Shown one piece after another: positions 8,705-17,017 of a stretch of DNA of 64,000 nucleotides. The stretch's first letter is position 1. Each line of letters begins with the position of its first letter. The notes under the pieces are model-generated. The model saw only the letters and a list, made by a program, of their open reading frames with translations. It had not been told where the DNA came from and did no database searches. The DNA lies in contig NZ_MSDO01000002.1 of NCBI RefSeq assembly GCF_001937195.1, positions 186,001 through 250,000 on the forward strand, given 5' to 3'. The stretch comes from Salinicola socius. Lineage in GTDB: Bacteria > Pseudomonadota > Gammaproteobacteria > Pseudomonadales > Halomonadaceae. A program made the position numbers and the translations under genes.

Positions 8705-9474
8705 GCCGGGTCGCTCCCTTGTCGCTCAAACCCTTGCTGCGCAATTCTGTGTCGATCACCCTCTTGTCGATCTCGACCGGGTCGATCGCGCGAGGTATCC
8801 ACTTCCTGATCCTCGGCGCGCGACTGCACGCAAGCTGCCGCCATACGCGCGATCTCCACGGCGTCGTCGGCCGCGTCGGCATCGGCGCCGTCGTCCGCCA
8901 GTTGACCAAGCCAACTCAAGCGCAACCAGGCGCGCAGTTCGGCAGGCTGCGAATCGCCCCACGCCCGCAGGCAACGTCTGCCGTCGCGTTCGAGTCTGGC
9001 CTCGAACGCCTCGATGTCGTCTCCCACCTTTTCGCCGACATGGCTGTGAGTGCGATGCGCCAGCGTCAGCGCGTAAAGATCATCACCGAGAAGCCGCTTG
9101 AGCGCTGCCACACGCGGGGCATGGATCTCCTGTGCCACGGCGTTGGCATGGGCGATGACGCCTGCGGTGCGGATACAGGCCGGCAAGGTATCGGCATCGA
9201 GCTGGCACAGCGTCCGATCGGCAGCATCCTGCCCAGGCAGGAGATCGATGGGCGCCAGGTCATGCCGGTAGCGCAGACGTTCTCGCAGACGGTGCTGGAA
9301 GCGCGGCTGGGACACCCATCGGTACAGTGTCGCTTCCGTAGCCATGCCGTCGAGGCTCTCGATCCATACCGCCGGGTCGATGTTCACCGGCAGTGGCGCA
9401 GCGGGCGACGAACCGGCGATCGACTCGGGCGCGTTCGCTTTGCCAAGGTCGCGATGTTCGGCAGCCGCCGTCAT
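8701..9474 (-). CDS. sctK: T3SS sorting platform accessory protein SctK (NolU-like)
   Basis: The 257-aa soluble protein has no signal or membrane segment. It is recognised mainly by position between sctJ and sctL and by size. SctK caps the sorting-platform pods and links them to SctD. A conserved-looking alpha-helical core (PRFQHRLRERLRYRHDL and following) resembles the YscK/NolU family. The C-terminal 50 residues are charged and probably disordered. It overlaps sctJ and sctL by 4 bp. Confidence 0.8.
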   Translation of the reverse strand: MTAAAEHRDLGKANAPESIAGSSPAAPLPVNIDPAVWIESLDGMATEATLYRWVSQPRFQHRLRERLRYRHDLAPIDLLPGQDAADRTLCQLDADTLPACIRTAGVIAHANAVAQEIHAPRVAALKRLLGDDLYALTLAHRTHSHVGEKVGDDIEAFEARLERDGRRCLRAWGDSQPAELRAWLRLSWLGQLADDGADADAADDAVEIARMAAACVQSRAEDQEVDTSRDRPGRDRQEGDRHRIAQQGFERQGSDPA

Positions 9475-10292
9475 GAGGGTGTCACCAGGGCGTACGGACG
9501 TTGACGACGCTGGCGCCAGATCAGCCAGCCCACCGCGCCGGACAGAATGACGACCGCCATGATCAGCAGACCGAAAAGCCAGCCGGCGCTGGCGACGCTG
9601 GCGGCCGGCATCGCGATGCCGAGGAAGGAGCTCATCACTGGCTGCGGCGCCGACCGCGTCTCTTCCGGCAAGTTGGAGACGACCGGCACCACCGAGACCT
9701 TGTCGTAGGAGAGCCCGGAGATGCCATTGGCGACCAGCGTCTTGATCTGAGGAATCAGCGGATCGATGTCCAGCGACGGGATGTAGCGTACGAAGACCGA
9801 TGCCGAAGAAGGCGTGCTGTTCTGTTGCAGCAGGTCATTGTCCGGAAGCACCACATGGACCCGCGCCGACAGAACGCCATCGATCTGGGATACGGTGTGG
9901 GAGAGCTCCTGGCTCAGGGCGTAGATCATCTGAGCGCGCTCCTGAACCGGCGACGAGACCAGACCGTTGCCCTGGAACACCTCTCCGAGGTTGGCGAACT
10001 TGCGCTCGGGCAGGCCAGCGCGATCGAGCACATCGACCGCCTCGGCGAAGCGGTCCTCGTCGACCGTCACCTTCATCCGGCCTTCGTCTTCGGCCTGTCG
10101 ACTGGCGGGGATGCCGTTGCGTGCCAGCGTTGCCACGATGACGTTGGCCTCGCGCTCGTCGAGACGGGTGTAGAGATCGGTATCACAGGCCTGCAGCAGC
10201 AGCGCCATGAGAACCAGCGTGATGGCCTGCAGCATGAGCCTTGAGCGGCCCGGAGGCCTACGCTTTCCGCTAGCGCGTCGATCGAGAGACAA
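9471..10292 (-). CDS. sctJ: T3SS inner-membrane ring lipoprotein SctJ (RhcJ/NolT/YscJ/FliF-like)
   Basis: The protein forms the inner-membrane ring on the periplasmic side. A lipobox LLLQAC (Cys36 in the 273-aa version) is followed by the ring-building domains (LDEREANVIVATLARNGIPA; SQELSHTVSQIDGVLSARVHVVLP) and a C-terminal transmembrane helix before an arginine-rich tail. The start is uncertain. A TTG at 10290-10292, 4 nt after the sctI stop, gives a basic n-region before the signal. An ATG at 10235 has an AAGG site but leaves almost no n-region. Confidence 0.94.
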   Translation of the reverse strand: MSLDRRASGKRRPPGRSRLMLQAITLVLMALLLQACDTDLYTRLDEREANVIVATLARNGIPASRQAEDEGRMKVTVDEDRFAEAVDVLDRAGLPERKFANLGEVFQGNGLVSSPVQERAQMIYALSQELSHTVSQIDGVLSARVHVVLPDNDLLQQNSTPSSASVFVRYIPSLDIDPLIPQIKTLVANGISGLSYDKVSVVPVVSNLPEETRSAPQPVMSSFLGIAMPAASVASAGWLFGLLIMAVVILSGAVGWLIWRQRRQRPYALVTPS

Positions 10293-10295
10293 GTG

Positions 10296-10751
10296 TCATT
10301 GACCTTTGAGCAGAGTGTTGGCCGAACCGGAAACCTGAGTGGCACCGCGCACCACCATGGTGGTTTCGATGGAGTGGTCGAAGACCTGGCTCAGCGAGTC
10401 GACGACCCGGGTCATCTTGTCGTCGCCGAGCGCGGAGGGGATATCACCGGCATCGGGGGCCGGCGACGCCTCTTGTGTCGTCACCTTGGCGAAGCGGTCT
10501 GGCGCCTGGGTGTCCGATACCCTGGCCTGCTGCGCAAACGTGTTGACCCGGTCGACGAAGCCGTCGAGGTTGTCGATCAGGTTGGAACCCAGTTCGCCGG
10601 GGCTCGCGCCGGCGGGAGCGGCACCGGCCTGACTGGCCATGTGCTCGAACAGATTCTGCGATGCCAGCGCCTTGGCGCTCGTATCGGATGTCGGTAGCGC
10701 GGGTGTCGGCGTCAGGGCCCCAGCACTCGGTGGTGTCACGGGAGTCATCAT
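10296..10751 (-). CDS. sctI: T3SS inner rod protein SctI (NolB/YscI-like)
   Basis: The protein is 151 aa, or 150 from the second ATG, which is better spaced from the GAGGTGA ribosome site. It has a Pro/Ala-rich N-terminus and an amphipathic C-terminal helix ending TLLKGQ, the usual end of rod proteins of this family, which polymerise between the export gate and the needle. It lies immediately before sctJ, as nolB precedes nolT in rhizobia. No signal peptide is present, as expected for a T3SS substrate. Confidence 0.85.
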   Translation of the reverse strand: MMTPVTPPSAGALTPTPALPTSDTSAKALASQNLFEHMASQAGAAPAGASPGELGSNLIDNLDGFVDRVNTFAQQARVSDTQAPDRFAKVTTQEASPAPDAGDIPSALGDDKMTRVVDSLSQVFDHSIETTMVVRGATQVSGSANTLLKGQ

Positions 10752-10842
10752 TCACCTCATCATCTGGCTCGTGGCGAACGGCGGCAACCGACAGTCGTGT
10801 CGATCTCGAATGACGGTTGCCGCCAGCGATGGCAATTTTGTG

Positions 10843-11040
10843 TCAGTCCTCACCGCCCGACATGGCCTCGCTTAGAAGATCCTTCATCATCGGCATGAGG
10901 ATCAACTGCCCGCCGACCTGGACCATTCCCTCGCTCATCGCCTCCTGAAACTGGGCATTGTCGATGGCGTCGTCGAAAGCCTGGGAATCGGTCGTCGACT
11001 CGCCAGTAACGTTGCCGTTGCCTACTGCATCGATAGCCAT
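10843..11040 (-). CDS. Small (65 aa) T3SS-operon protein, possible needle or early substrate
   Basis: MAIDAVGNGN starts at 11040 after a good AAGGAG site 8 nt upstream; a longer in-frame version lacks such a site. The N-terminus is Ser/Thr/Asn/Gly-rich, like secreted T3SS substrates. The C-terminal half, with FQEAMSEGMVQVGGQLILMPMMKDLL, is amphipathic and Met-rich. It sits between the RhcC1 gene and sctI. Needle subunits (SctF) are 60-90 aa helical proteins, so this is one of two needle candidates in the cluster, the other being at 18998-19171. I do not recognise a precise family. Confidence 0.75.
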   Translation of the reverse strand: MAIDAVGNGNVTGESTTDSQAFDDAIDNAQFQEAMSEGMVQVGGQLILMPMMKDLLSEAMSGGED

Positions 11041-11193
11041 GTGTTGTCTCCTTCGGGTTTCGCATTGACCGATCGGCAAGTGTGCCATCGGCGAGTCATC
11101 GCGCAGCTCCCAGGAACGGCGCTTCAGAAACGGCCAGCCATGATCGATAACGGCCGTCTACCGCGTTTTCATCTGTCCGCAATGCTCATTCGC

Positions 11194-11880
11194 TCATTCG
11201 CTCGCCGTCGGCGCTGCCACGCTGCCGCGAAAGACCCTGACCTCTCCCGGCGTCGAGGGCGAGGGTGTTCGACGAAGTGATTCGACGCGCTGCGCCACCT
11301 CCTCGAGCCAGGATGGCGGGCCCATCGCCTCCAGCCGATCGCGGCCGTCGAGAAAGTCGATACTCAACGGTGCGCCGATCGCTGCCGCCTCGAGGTCGTC
11401 TCTGAGAAGCGGTATTTCCACGTCATCGAGATCGAAGCTGCGCCGGGCCAGCTCTTCACGCGCGGCAACGTGCAGCACGTACCCATCGAAAAACCACGCC
11501 AGGCCGTTGGACTGGCAGACCTTCTCCAGAAACTCCCCGGCAGTGGTGGCATGGATATCGCCACGCACCTCGCCGTCCACGGCAGCGCTGACTTCGACCG
11601 GGAGCGACAGGTTGCGGCCGAATTCCTGAAGCACATCGCGCACGCTCTGGTCGATCACCACATAGCGGTAGCTGCGTTCCGCCCAAGGTGCCTGCGCTGC
11701 CAGCGCGCTGCCCCAGGGGGCCGTCAGCATCGTCAGTAGCAGCAGGATGGCGGCTGACATCGATCGACGACGCCGATTTTCTACCCTAGCAAGATCGCGG
11801 TGACCGTTTTGCGGCGGCTTGTATCTCTTTTCGTGGCTTTCGCTTATGTTTTGTAACGGTGCGTCACGGTTCATTGACAT
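11194..11880 (-). CDS. RhcC1/NolW-like N-terminal half of a split T3SS secretin
   Basis: The protein has a signal segment (RRRRS basic stretch, SAAILLLLTMLTAPWGSALAA) followed by one secretin N0-type domain (YRYVVIDQSVRDVLQEFGRN) and a second small domain (LSIDFLDGRDRLEAMGPPSWL resembling the N1 repeat), then it stops. No pore domain is present. This is the layout of rhizobial RhcC1/NolW, where the secretin is split into two genes. The start is uncertain: ATG 11880 gives 228 aa with a basic n-region, while ATG 11760 removes that region. It is the first gene of operon A and diverges from the TadD-like gene. Confidence 0.85.
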   Translation of the reverse strand: MSMNRDAPLQNISESHEKRYKPPQNGHRDLARVENRRRRSMSAAILLLLTMLTAPWGSALAAQAPWAERSYRYVVIDQSVRDVLQEFGRNLSLPVEVSAAVDGEVRGDIHATTAGEFLEKVCQSNGLAWFFDGYVLHVAAREELARRSFDLDDVEIPLLRDDLEAAAIGAPLSIDFLDGRDRLEAMGPPSWLEEVAQRVESLRRTPSPSTPGEVRVFRGSVAAPTASE

Positions 11881-11954
11881 GCCGTCTCGCCCCAAGCGAC
11901 GGGTTCTCGGGTACGCTGTCTTCCCCTCTCTCTTGCTGCTGGACTGACTCACGG

Positions 11955-12779
11955 ATGAAGGCATTTTTGACGCATTCTCGGATTGATGATTCTCGCGTGA
12001 AGTGCACGCTGACGGCACTCTGCCTGAGCCTTGTGCTCTCTGCCTGTGCGTCGACGCCTACCGACAGCAGCGAAGCCCGTCTGCTCAAGCTGGCCGACGA
12101 TATCGATCAACGTGGCGATCACGCCACGGCGGCGGCGATGTACCAACGCGCCCTGGCGCAGAACGGTGCCTCTCCCGACATTCAGATTCGTCTGGGCAAC
12201 GCGCGCCTTGCTGCCGGTGAGCCCGCTGCGGCCGCAGAGGCCTTTCGCGCAGCGTTGAGCGACGATATCGATCTGGCGCCGGCACTGCTCGGTCTGGGGA
12301 CGGCGCAATTGCGGCTTGGCGAGCCCGAAAGTGCGCTGCGAAGCCTGTCTCGCGCCGCTCCCGACGTCGACAGTGTGGCCGGATGGAGCCGGCTCGGCGC
12401 TGCGCAGGCCCTGGTGGGGCGCCCCTCGCAGGCCGTCGAGGCGTTCTCCAGAGCCCGGGCGCTCGCACCGCGAGACCTGGATGTGCTGGCCAATCTGGCG
12501 CTGGCCGAGTCGCTGGCCGGTGATCACGCCGAGGCGATTGCCGCGATGCGCCAGATCACCGACTCCCCGTTGGCCGAAGCGCGTCATTACCGCAACCTCA
12601 TTCTGGTACTGGTGCTCGCCGGCCAGACCGATCAGGCACGTCGGATCGAAATTCCCGACCTGGCGATCGCGAAGCGTGAATCGCTGATTGCCAGCGCCGA
12701 ACGCCTCGCCGCACTGCCCGGCGCTGCCGAGCGTGCCCAGGCGCTGGGCATGGCCATGGCCTCCTTCAACGAGCCTTGA
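11955..12779 (+). CDS. TadD-like TPR lipoprotein next to split secretin genes
   Basis: The 274-aa protein has a lipoprotein signal ending LSAC (Cys31 from the first ATG). A GTG at 11997 gives a more compact signal and may be the true start. The rest is five to six TPR-like helical repeats, for example the DHATAAAMYQRALAQNGASP, EPAAAAEAFRAAL and RPSQAVEAFSRARALAP stretches. Size, lipidation and repeats match TadD of Tad pili, which helps secretin assembly. Here it lies between the RhcC1 gene (divergent) and the CpaD-like and CpaC-like genes (convergent), so a pilotin-like role for the T3SS secretin is inferred. Confidence 0.8.
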   Translation: MKAFLTHSRIDDSRVKCTLTALCLSLVLSACASTPTDSSEARLLKLADDIDQRGDHATAAAMYQRALAQNGASPDIQIRLGNARLAAGEPAAAAEAFRAALSDDIDLAPALLGLGTAQLRLGEPESALRSLSRAAPDVDSVAGWSRLGAAQALVGRPSQAVEAFSRARALAPRDLDVLANLALAESLAGDHAEAIAAMRQITDSPLAEARHYRNLILVLVLAGQTDQARRIEIPDLAIAKRESLIASAERLAALPGAAERAQALGMAMASFNEP

Positions 12780-12826
12780 GCGGGGATCGGGCCGGCCATC
12801 CGTCGTGCAGCTCATGTCCCGAGCCT

Positions 12827-13276
12827 TCACAGGCCACCGGTCGTCGCGGTATTGCCCATGGCACTGCGGGCTTCGTTTTCCAGCATGGCGCGCCGCTCGT
12901 TGGCACGGGCGCGATCATCGAGGCGCTCGCTGGCGGCCTTGGCGACCGGTCCCGCCATCGCCGGTCCCATGTCTCGACCGTGGGTCAAGTCCCGGGGATC
13001 GGCGACCATCAACTGAAGATTGAGATCGTTGGCGCAGCCCGGAGGGAGCGTGATCAACCCCTCGTCCTCCGGCTGCGACTGGCAGAGATTGGGCAGCGTC
13101 GCCATCTGCCCGACCGTGACGTCAGCCGATTGTGGATTGGCCACGGCCACCTGGCGATAGCCGCTGGTCCAGCTCATCGGCCCCATCGAAGACTGGCAGC
13201 CGGCCAGTAGCGTCAGCACCAGCAGCGGTGCCAGGCGTCGGCTCACCTCGGCCGACAGGATCAATACTCGAGACAT
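12827..13276 (-). CDS. CpaD-like lipoprotein downstream of the T3SS secretin
   Basis: The 149-aa protein has a lipobox LLAGC (Cys27). The start ATG at 13276 has a GGAG site. The body carries a pattern typical of CpaD pilus-biogenesis lipoproteins: GCANDLNLQLMVADPRDL, then GPAMAGPVAKAASERL. CpaD/RcpB is an outer-membrane partner of the CpaC/RcpA secretin in Tad pili. The gene follows the CpaC-type secretin at 13338. In rhizobial T3SS a lipoprotein gene also follows rhcC2. The assignment rests on motif memory, not a search. Confidence 0.78.
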   Translation of the reverse strand: MSRVLILSAEVSRRLAPLLVLTLLAGCQSSMGPMSWTSGYRQVAVANPQSADVTVGQMATLPNLCQSQPEDEGLITLPPGCANDLNLQLMVADPRDLTHGRDMGPAMAGPVAKAASERLDDRARANERRAMLENEARSAMGNTATTGGL

Positions 13277-13337
13277 GAGGGGTTCTCCTCGGTCATTGCG
13301 GTGTCTCTCATCGCCACTCGCTGTATCGCCACTCGTC

Positions 13338-14660
13338 TCATCGCAGGTAGAAGCCGAAGGGATCGTCGGCGCCCGCCGACCTCGCGTGCTGCGCCGGGTC
13401 ATCTCCCAATCGCGGATCACGACTGACCCGGGCCTGATCCAGCGGCGTTCTCGGGGCCGGCGAGGAGGAGGGGCGGACCAGGTACGGCGTGATCAGGATC
13501 ACCAGTTCGGTCTCGTTGCGCTGGAAGCGGCGTGACCGGAACAGCTGGCCCAGAATCGGGATATCGCCCAGCACCGGGACGCGCTCGATCTCGTTGGAAG
13601 CCTGGCGCTGGAACAGCCCGGCGATGGCGAAGGTCTGGCCGCTGCCGACTTCGACCACGGTGTCGGCCCGCCGCACCTGCAACGATGGCACGTCGTAGCC
13701 GGCGATCTGGACATTGTCGCTGGTCAGGCTGCTGACCTCTGGCCGGACTTCCATCGAGATGCGGCCGTTAGGCAGCAGCGTCGGCGTGCTCAACAGAGAG
13801 ACACCGAATTGCTTGTACTGGATGCCTACCAGATCACTGTTGACCGGTACCGGGATCGGCACCTCGCCGCCGGCCAGGAAACTCGCCGTCTGCCCCGAGA
13901 CCGTGGTGATATTGGGTTCGGCGAGAATCTGCAGCAGATTGTTCTGCTGCAGAGCCTGCAGCAGGCCATCGACGCCCTCACTGGTCGGCGAGCTGGCGAT
14001 ATTGCTGGTCAGCACGCCGAACGAGAACGAACCGTTGTTGATCAGCGCATTCCAGCTGATGCCGTAGCTCAGCAGCTCCTCACGGGCGACCTCGGCAAAA
14101 CGCACCCGGATATTGATCTGGTTGGCGCCCTCAAAGGTCGAGCGGTTGAGGGCGCCGCCGGCTGGCGACTGGGCGTCGAGCGTCGACTGTGTCGCCATGG
14201 CGCCATCGACCGAGGCGCTACTGCCATCGGCCACCAGCTGATTGCCGGCCATGTGTAGCCGGACCTGACTGTCGCCATCGAGCCCCCGCAAGGCCTGTCG
14301 GGCTTGCCCATCGCCGTCGCGGACCAGCAGGCGCAAAGACGCCTGGCTCTCGTCGTCGGCGCCGAGGGCGATCAGATTGGTATCGCCACTCTGCTTGCCG
14401 AACAGGTAGATCACACCGGGGGAGACCACCTGCACATCGGCGATTGCCGGGTTGGCGACGAACACCGAAGCGACCTGCCGATCGAATCGCAAGACACGCC
14501 CCTGGCCGGTCTCCAGCGTCATGGCTCCGCCCGCATCATCGATGGCGACGTCGCCGCTGGCGGGCAAGGCGACAACGGTGATCAGCAGGATCAACAATTG
14601 CGTGAGGAGGCGCACGCTCGTCTCGATGAAACTCGCGCCGGAGATTGCGCCTGCTTTCAT
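13338..14660 (-). CDS. RhcC2-like C-terminal secretin half of CpaC/RcpA (Tad) type
   Basis: The protein is about 440 aa from the ATG at 14660; an upstream in-frame ATG lacks a ribosome site. After a signal peptide it has the pilus-secretin N-terminal domain (RVLRFDRQVASVFVANPAIAD, then SPGVIYLFGKQSGDTNLIAL). Next come a secretin signature region (FAEVAREELLSYGISWNAL) and the pore domain (LAEPNITTVSGQTASFLAGG, then VPVLGDIPILGQLFRSRRF and ETELVILITPYLV). This order is that of CpaC/RcpA. It forms the outer-membrane ring, presumably with the RhcC1-like protein. Confidence 0.9.
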   Translation of the reverse strand: MKAGAISGASFIETSVRLLTQLLILLITVVALPASGDVAIDDAGGAMTLETGQGRVLRFDRQVASVFVANPAIADVQVVSPGVIYLFGKQSGDTNLIALGADDESQASLRLLVRDGDGQARQALRGLDGDSQVRLHMAGNQLVADGSSASVDGAMATQSTLDAQSPAGGALNRSTFEGANQINIRVRFAEVAREELLSYGISWNALINNGSFSFGVLTSNIASSPTSEGVDGLLQALQQNNLLQILAEPNITTVSGQTASFLAGGEVPIPVPVNSDLVGIQYKQFGVSLLSTPTLLPNGRISMEVRPEVSSLTSDNVQIAGYDVPSLQVRRADTVVEVGSGQTFAIAGLFQRQASNEIERVPVLGDIPILGQLFRSRRFQRNETELVILITPYLVRPSSSPAPRTPLDQARVSRDPRLGDDPAQHARSAGADDPFGFYLR

Positions 14661-14700
14661 GAAGCTTTCTGCCACTGTGTCACGAGCGTATTCCATCCCT

Positions 14701-14732
14701 GTCGTTGTCCATCGCTGTCGTTGTCCATCGCT
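14701..14732. repeat. 16-bp direct tandem repeat upstream of the secretin gene
   Basis: The unit GTCGTTGTCCATCGCT occurs twice without a gap (14701-14716 and 14717-14732), between the sctV end and the secretin start. It appears to be a simple slippage duplication; no function is visible. Confidence 0.8.
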
Positions 14733-14812
14733 AGTTGCGTTATCGCGGCTCGGCAACGCGCGCGTAGTCGAGCTTCGACACCGGAATCCAGAGTCCTGTC
14801 ATCATGTTACGG

Positions 14813-14866
14813 CTTTGTCAGCGCTTTCTGTCACTTTGTCAGCGCTTTTTATCCCTTTGTCTGAGC
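14813..14866. repeat. 21-bp tandem repeat spanning the sctV stop codon
   Basis: Two and a half copies of a 21-bp unit beginning CTTTGTCAGCGCTTT start at 14813, 14834 and 14855. The sctV stop codon (14849-14851) lies inside the second copy, so the repeat supplies the last residues (QTKG) of SctV and the following untranslated DNA. Gain or loss of a unit would alter the SctV tail. Confidence 0.75.
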
Positions 14867-17017
14867 CTCGGTCTCTCTTCTCGGCGTCGGCTTCGGCAGC
14901 CGTACCTGGGCGATGGCCTGAAGACTGAATTCGGGGGCGATTTCGGTCCAGGCCATGGCCGCGAGGTCGATCTCCTGTTGCTTGAGCCATTGTTGCAGCG
15001 ACGCGCGGACGTCGCCGGCGACCACGACGACCGGCTGCAGGTCGTTATCGAGAGCCGCCAGCTGCTGTTGGAACCAGGCGCCTAGCGCTCGAGACAGCGG
15101 TGCCGGTAACCCGCTGCGCAGCGGCTGATCCTCGGCATGCCGTTGGGCGGCGCGCAGCGCTTCTTCCAGCGGTCGGGTGGCGACCCAGGCCGGTAGCACT
15201 CTGTCGCTCCGTGCATGGCGGTGACAGATTTGGCGCGCCATGGCAACGCGGATGCGATCGGCGAGCCTTGCGCTGCTGGATTCCTGCGGTCCCCAGGTCA
15301 CCATCGCCTCGAGAATGGTGCGCATCGAGCGGACAGGGACCCCTTCGTTGACCAGGCGCCGCAGGATCTCCGCCATCTTCTGCAGCGAGACGACGCGAAC
15401 CGCTTCGGTGACCAGTTCGGCGTAATCCGTTTCCATTCGGGCGAGCAGCGCACGCGCTTCCTGAATACCGACAAAGTCACCGGCGTAGCGCGTCAGCGTG
15501 CGCTCCAGGCAGTGCTCCAGTACCTGATCCGGCGTGCGGTAGCGCACGCCAGCATCAAAGAGTGCGGTGCCAGCGGAGGACGGTAGCCACTGCCAGGTGC
15601 CGCGGCCGACCAGCGCCGGCTCGGTTTCCGGCGTCAGCTCGAGGAGCTCCAGTGTGCTGGCGTCGTCATCCAGCAGCAGCCGAGATGCCGCCAGCTCGCC
15701 GTTGAGCACCGGCACTTCGTCCAGCTCGACGGCGAAGCGGCGGGCGGCAAGGCCCGGCTCGATTCTCAGTCCGACCGAGGGAATGGCAATTCCCAGGTCG
15801 CGCTCGACGCGCTCGCGGGCGGCCTGCACGCCTTCCCGCAGGACATCCAGCGATAGCGTGTCGGCCAGCCCGGCACCCAGGCACAGCATGACGCGATGTT
15901 GGCGGGGATCGTCATCGGCCTGCCGGGAAGAGGCGTCGCCCTGCGACTCGGCGGCGGCATCACCGGAGGTCGACGATGCGCCGTGGTCGGCATCGGTGTC
16001 GCTCTGATCGGCTTGCTCGGCCGCCTGCTCGCGCAGATGGCGTCGGCGCAGGAAGTAAGCGGCGCTGCCCAGCAACCCCGCCAGGGCCAGGAACACGCCG
16101 GTGGCGAAGCCCGGCACGAAAGCGGCGCAGAACAGTACCGCGGCGGTCAGGCCCAGCGCTCTGGCGTTGCTACCCAACTGGCCGACGATCTCGCTACCCA
16201 GGTCGCTGGCATTGTCGGAACTGACGCGGGTCACCACGGTGCCGGCGCCGATCGAGATCAGTAGCGCCGGGATCTGGGCGATCAAGCCATCGCCGACGGT
16301 CAGCAGCGAGTAGGTTTCCACCGCATCGCCGAATGGCATGTCGTGCTCCAGCATCCCGATCAGCAAGCCGCCGATCAGGTTGACGAAGAGAATCACCAGT
16401 CCGGCAATGGCGTCGCCCTTGACGAACTTCATCGCCCCGTCCATGGCCCCGTAGAGCTGGCTTTCGCTCTCCAGCAGCGAGCGTCGCCGGCGAGCCTCGA
16501 CGTTGTCGATGTCGCCGTTGCGCAGTTCGTTGTCGATGCTCATCTGCTTGCCGGGCATGGCATCGAGGGTAAATCGGGCGGCGACCTCGGCGACGCGCTC
16601 CGAGCCTTTGGTGATGACCAGGAACTGGGCCACCGTGATGATCAAGAACACCACCATGCCGATGACGACTTCTCCGGCAATGACGAAGTTGCCGAAGGCG
16701 TTGACGATCTGGCCGGCATCGCCTTCGAGCAGGATCAGCCGGGTCGTGGTGATCGACAGGGCCAGACGAAACAGCGTCGCCAGCAGGATGATCGGCGGCA
16801 GCGAGGAGAACTCCACCGGGTGCGAGATGTAGAACGCCACGATCAGAATCAGCAGACTGAAACCGATGTTGATGCCGATCAGCGCATCCACCATGGCAGT
16901 GGGGAGCGGAATGATCATCATCACCACTGCCAGCACCATGAACGCGGCGATCACCACGTCGCTGCGCTGGGAGGCGCGGCGGGCCAAGGTGTTGAGGCGA
17001 CCGAGAAATTTGTTCAT
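14849..17017 (-). CDS. sctV: T3SS major export gate protein SctV (RhcV/YscV/FlhA family)
   Basis: The 722-aa protein has an N-terminal membrane domain of about eight helices with the conserved segments TLFRLALSITTTRLIL and GSERVAEVAARFTLDAMPGKQMSID. A charged linker (about 330-370, rich in D, S and Q) follows, then the cytoplasmic ring domain that receives substrates and chaperones. Nine copies form the export gate's cytoplasmic ring in known systems. The ATG overlaps the stop of the preceding TPR gene by 4 bp. Confidence 0.97.
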   Translation of the reverse strand: MNKFLGRLNTLARRASQRSDVVIAAFMVLAVVMMIIPLPTAMVDALIGINIGFSLLILIVAFYISHPVEFSSLPPIILLATLFRLALSITTTRLILLEGDAGQIVNAFGNFVIAGEVVIGMVVFLIITVAQFLVITKGSERVAEVAARFTLDAMPGKQMSIDNELRNGDIDNVEARRRRSLLESESQLYGAMDGAMKFVKGDAIAGLVILFVNLIGGLLIGMLEHDMPFGDAVETYSLLTVGDGLIAQIPALLISIGAGTVVTRVSSDNASDLGSEIVGQLGSNARALGLTAAVLFCAAFVPGFATGVFLALAGLLGSAAYFLRRRHLREQAAEQADQSDTDADHGASSTSGDAAAESQGDASSRQADDDPRQHRVMLCLGAGLADTLSLDVLREGVQAARERVERDLGIAIPSVGLRIEPGLAARRFAVELDEVPVLNGELAASRLLLDDDASTLELLELTPETEPALVGRGTWQWLPSSAGTALFDAGVRYRTPDQVLEHCLERTLTRYAGDFVGIQEARALLARMETDYAELVTEAVRVVSLQKMAEILRRLVNEGVPVRSMRTILEAMVTWGPQESSSARLADRIRVAMARQICHRHARSDRVLPAWVATRPLEEALRAAQRHAEDQPLRSGLPAPLSRALGAWFQQQLAALDNDLQPVVVVAGDVRASLQQWLKQQEIDLAAMAWTEIAPEFSLQAIAQVRLPKPTPRRETEAQTKG

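Noticed and set aside
11949-12830. Minus-strand frame opposite the TadD-like gene
   Set aside because: The plus-strand frame has a lipobox and TPR repeats, whereas this frame has neither a domain nor a ribosome site.
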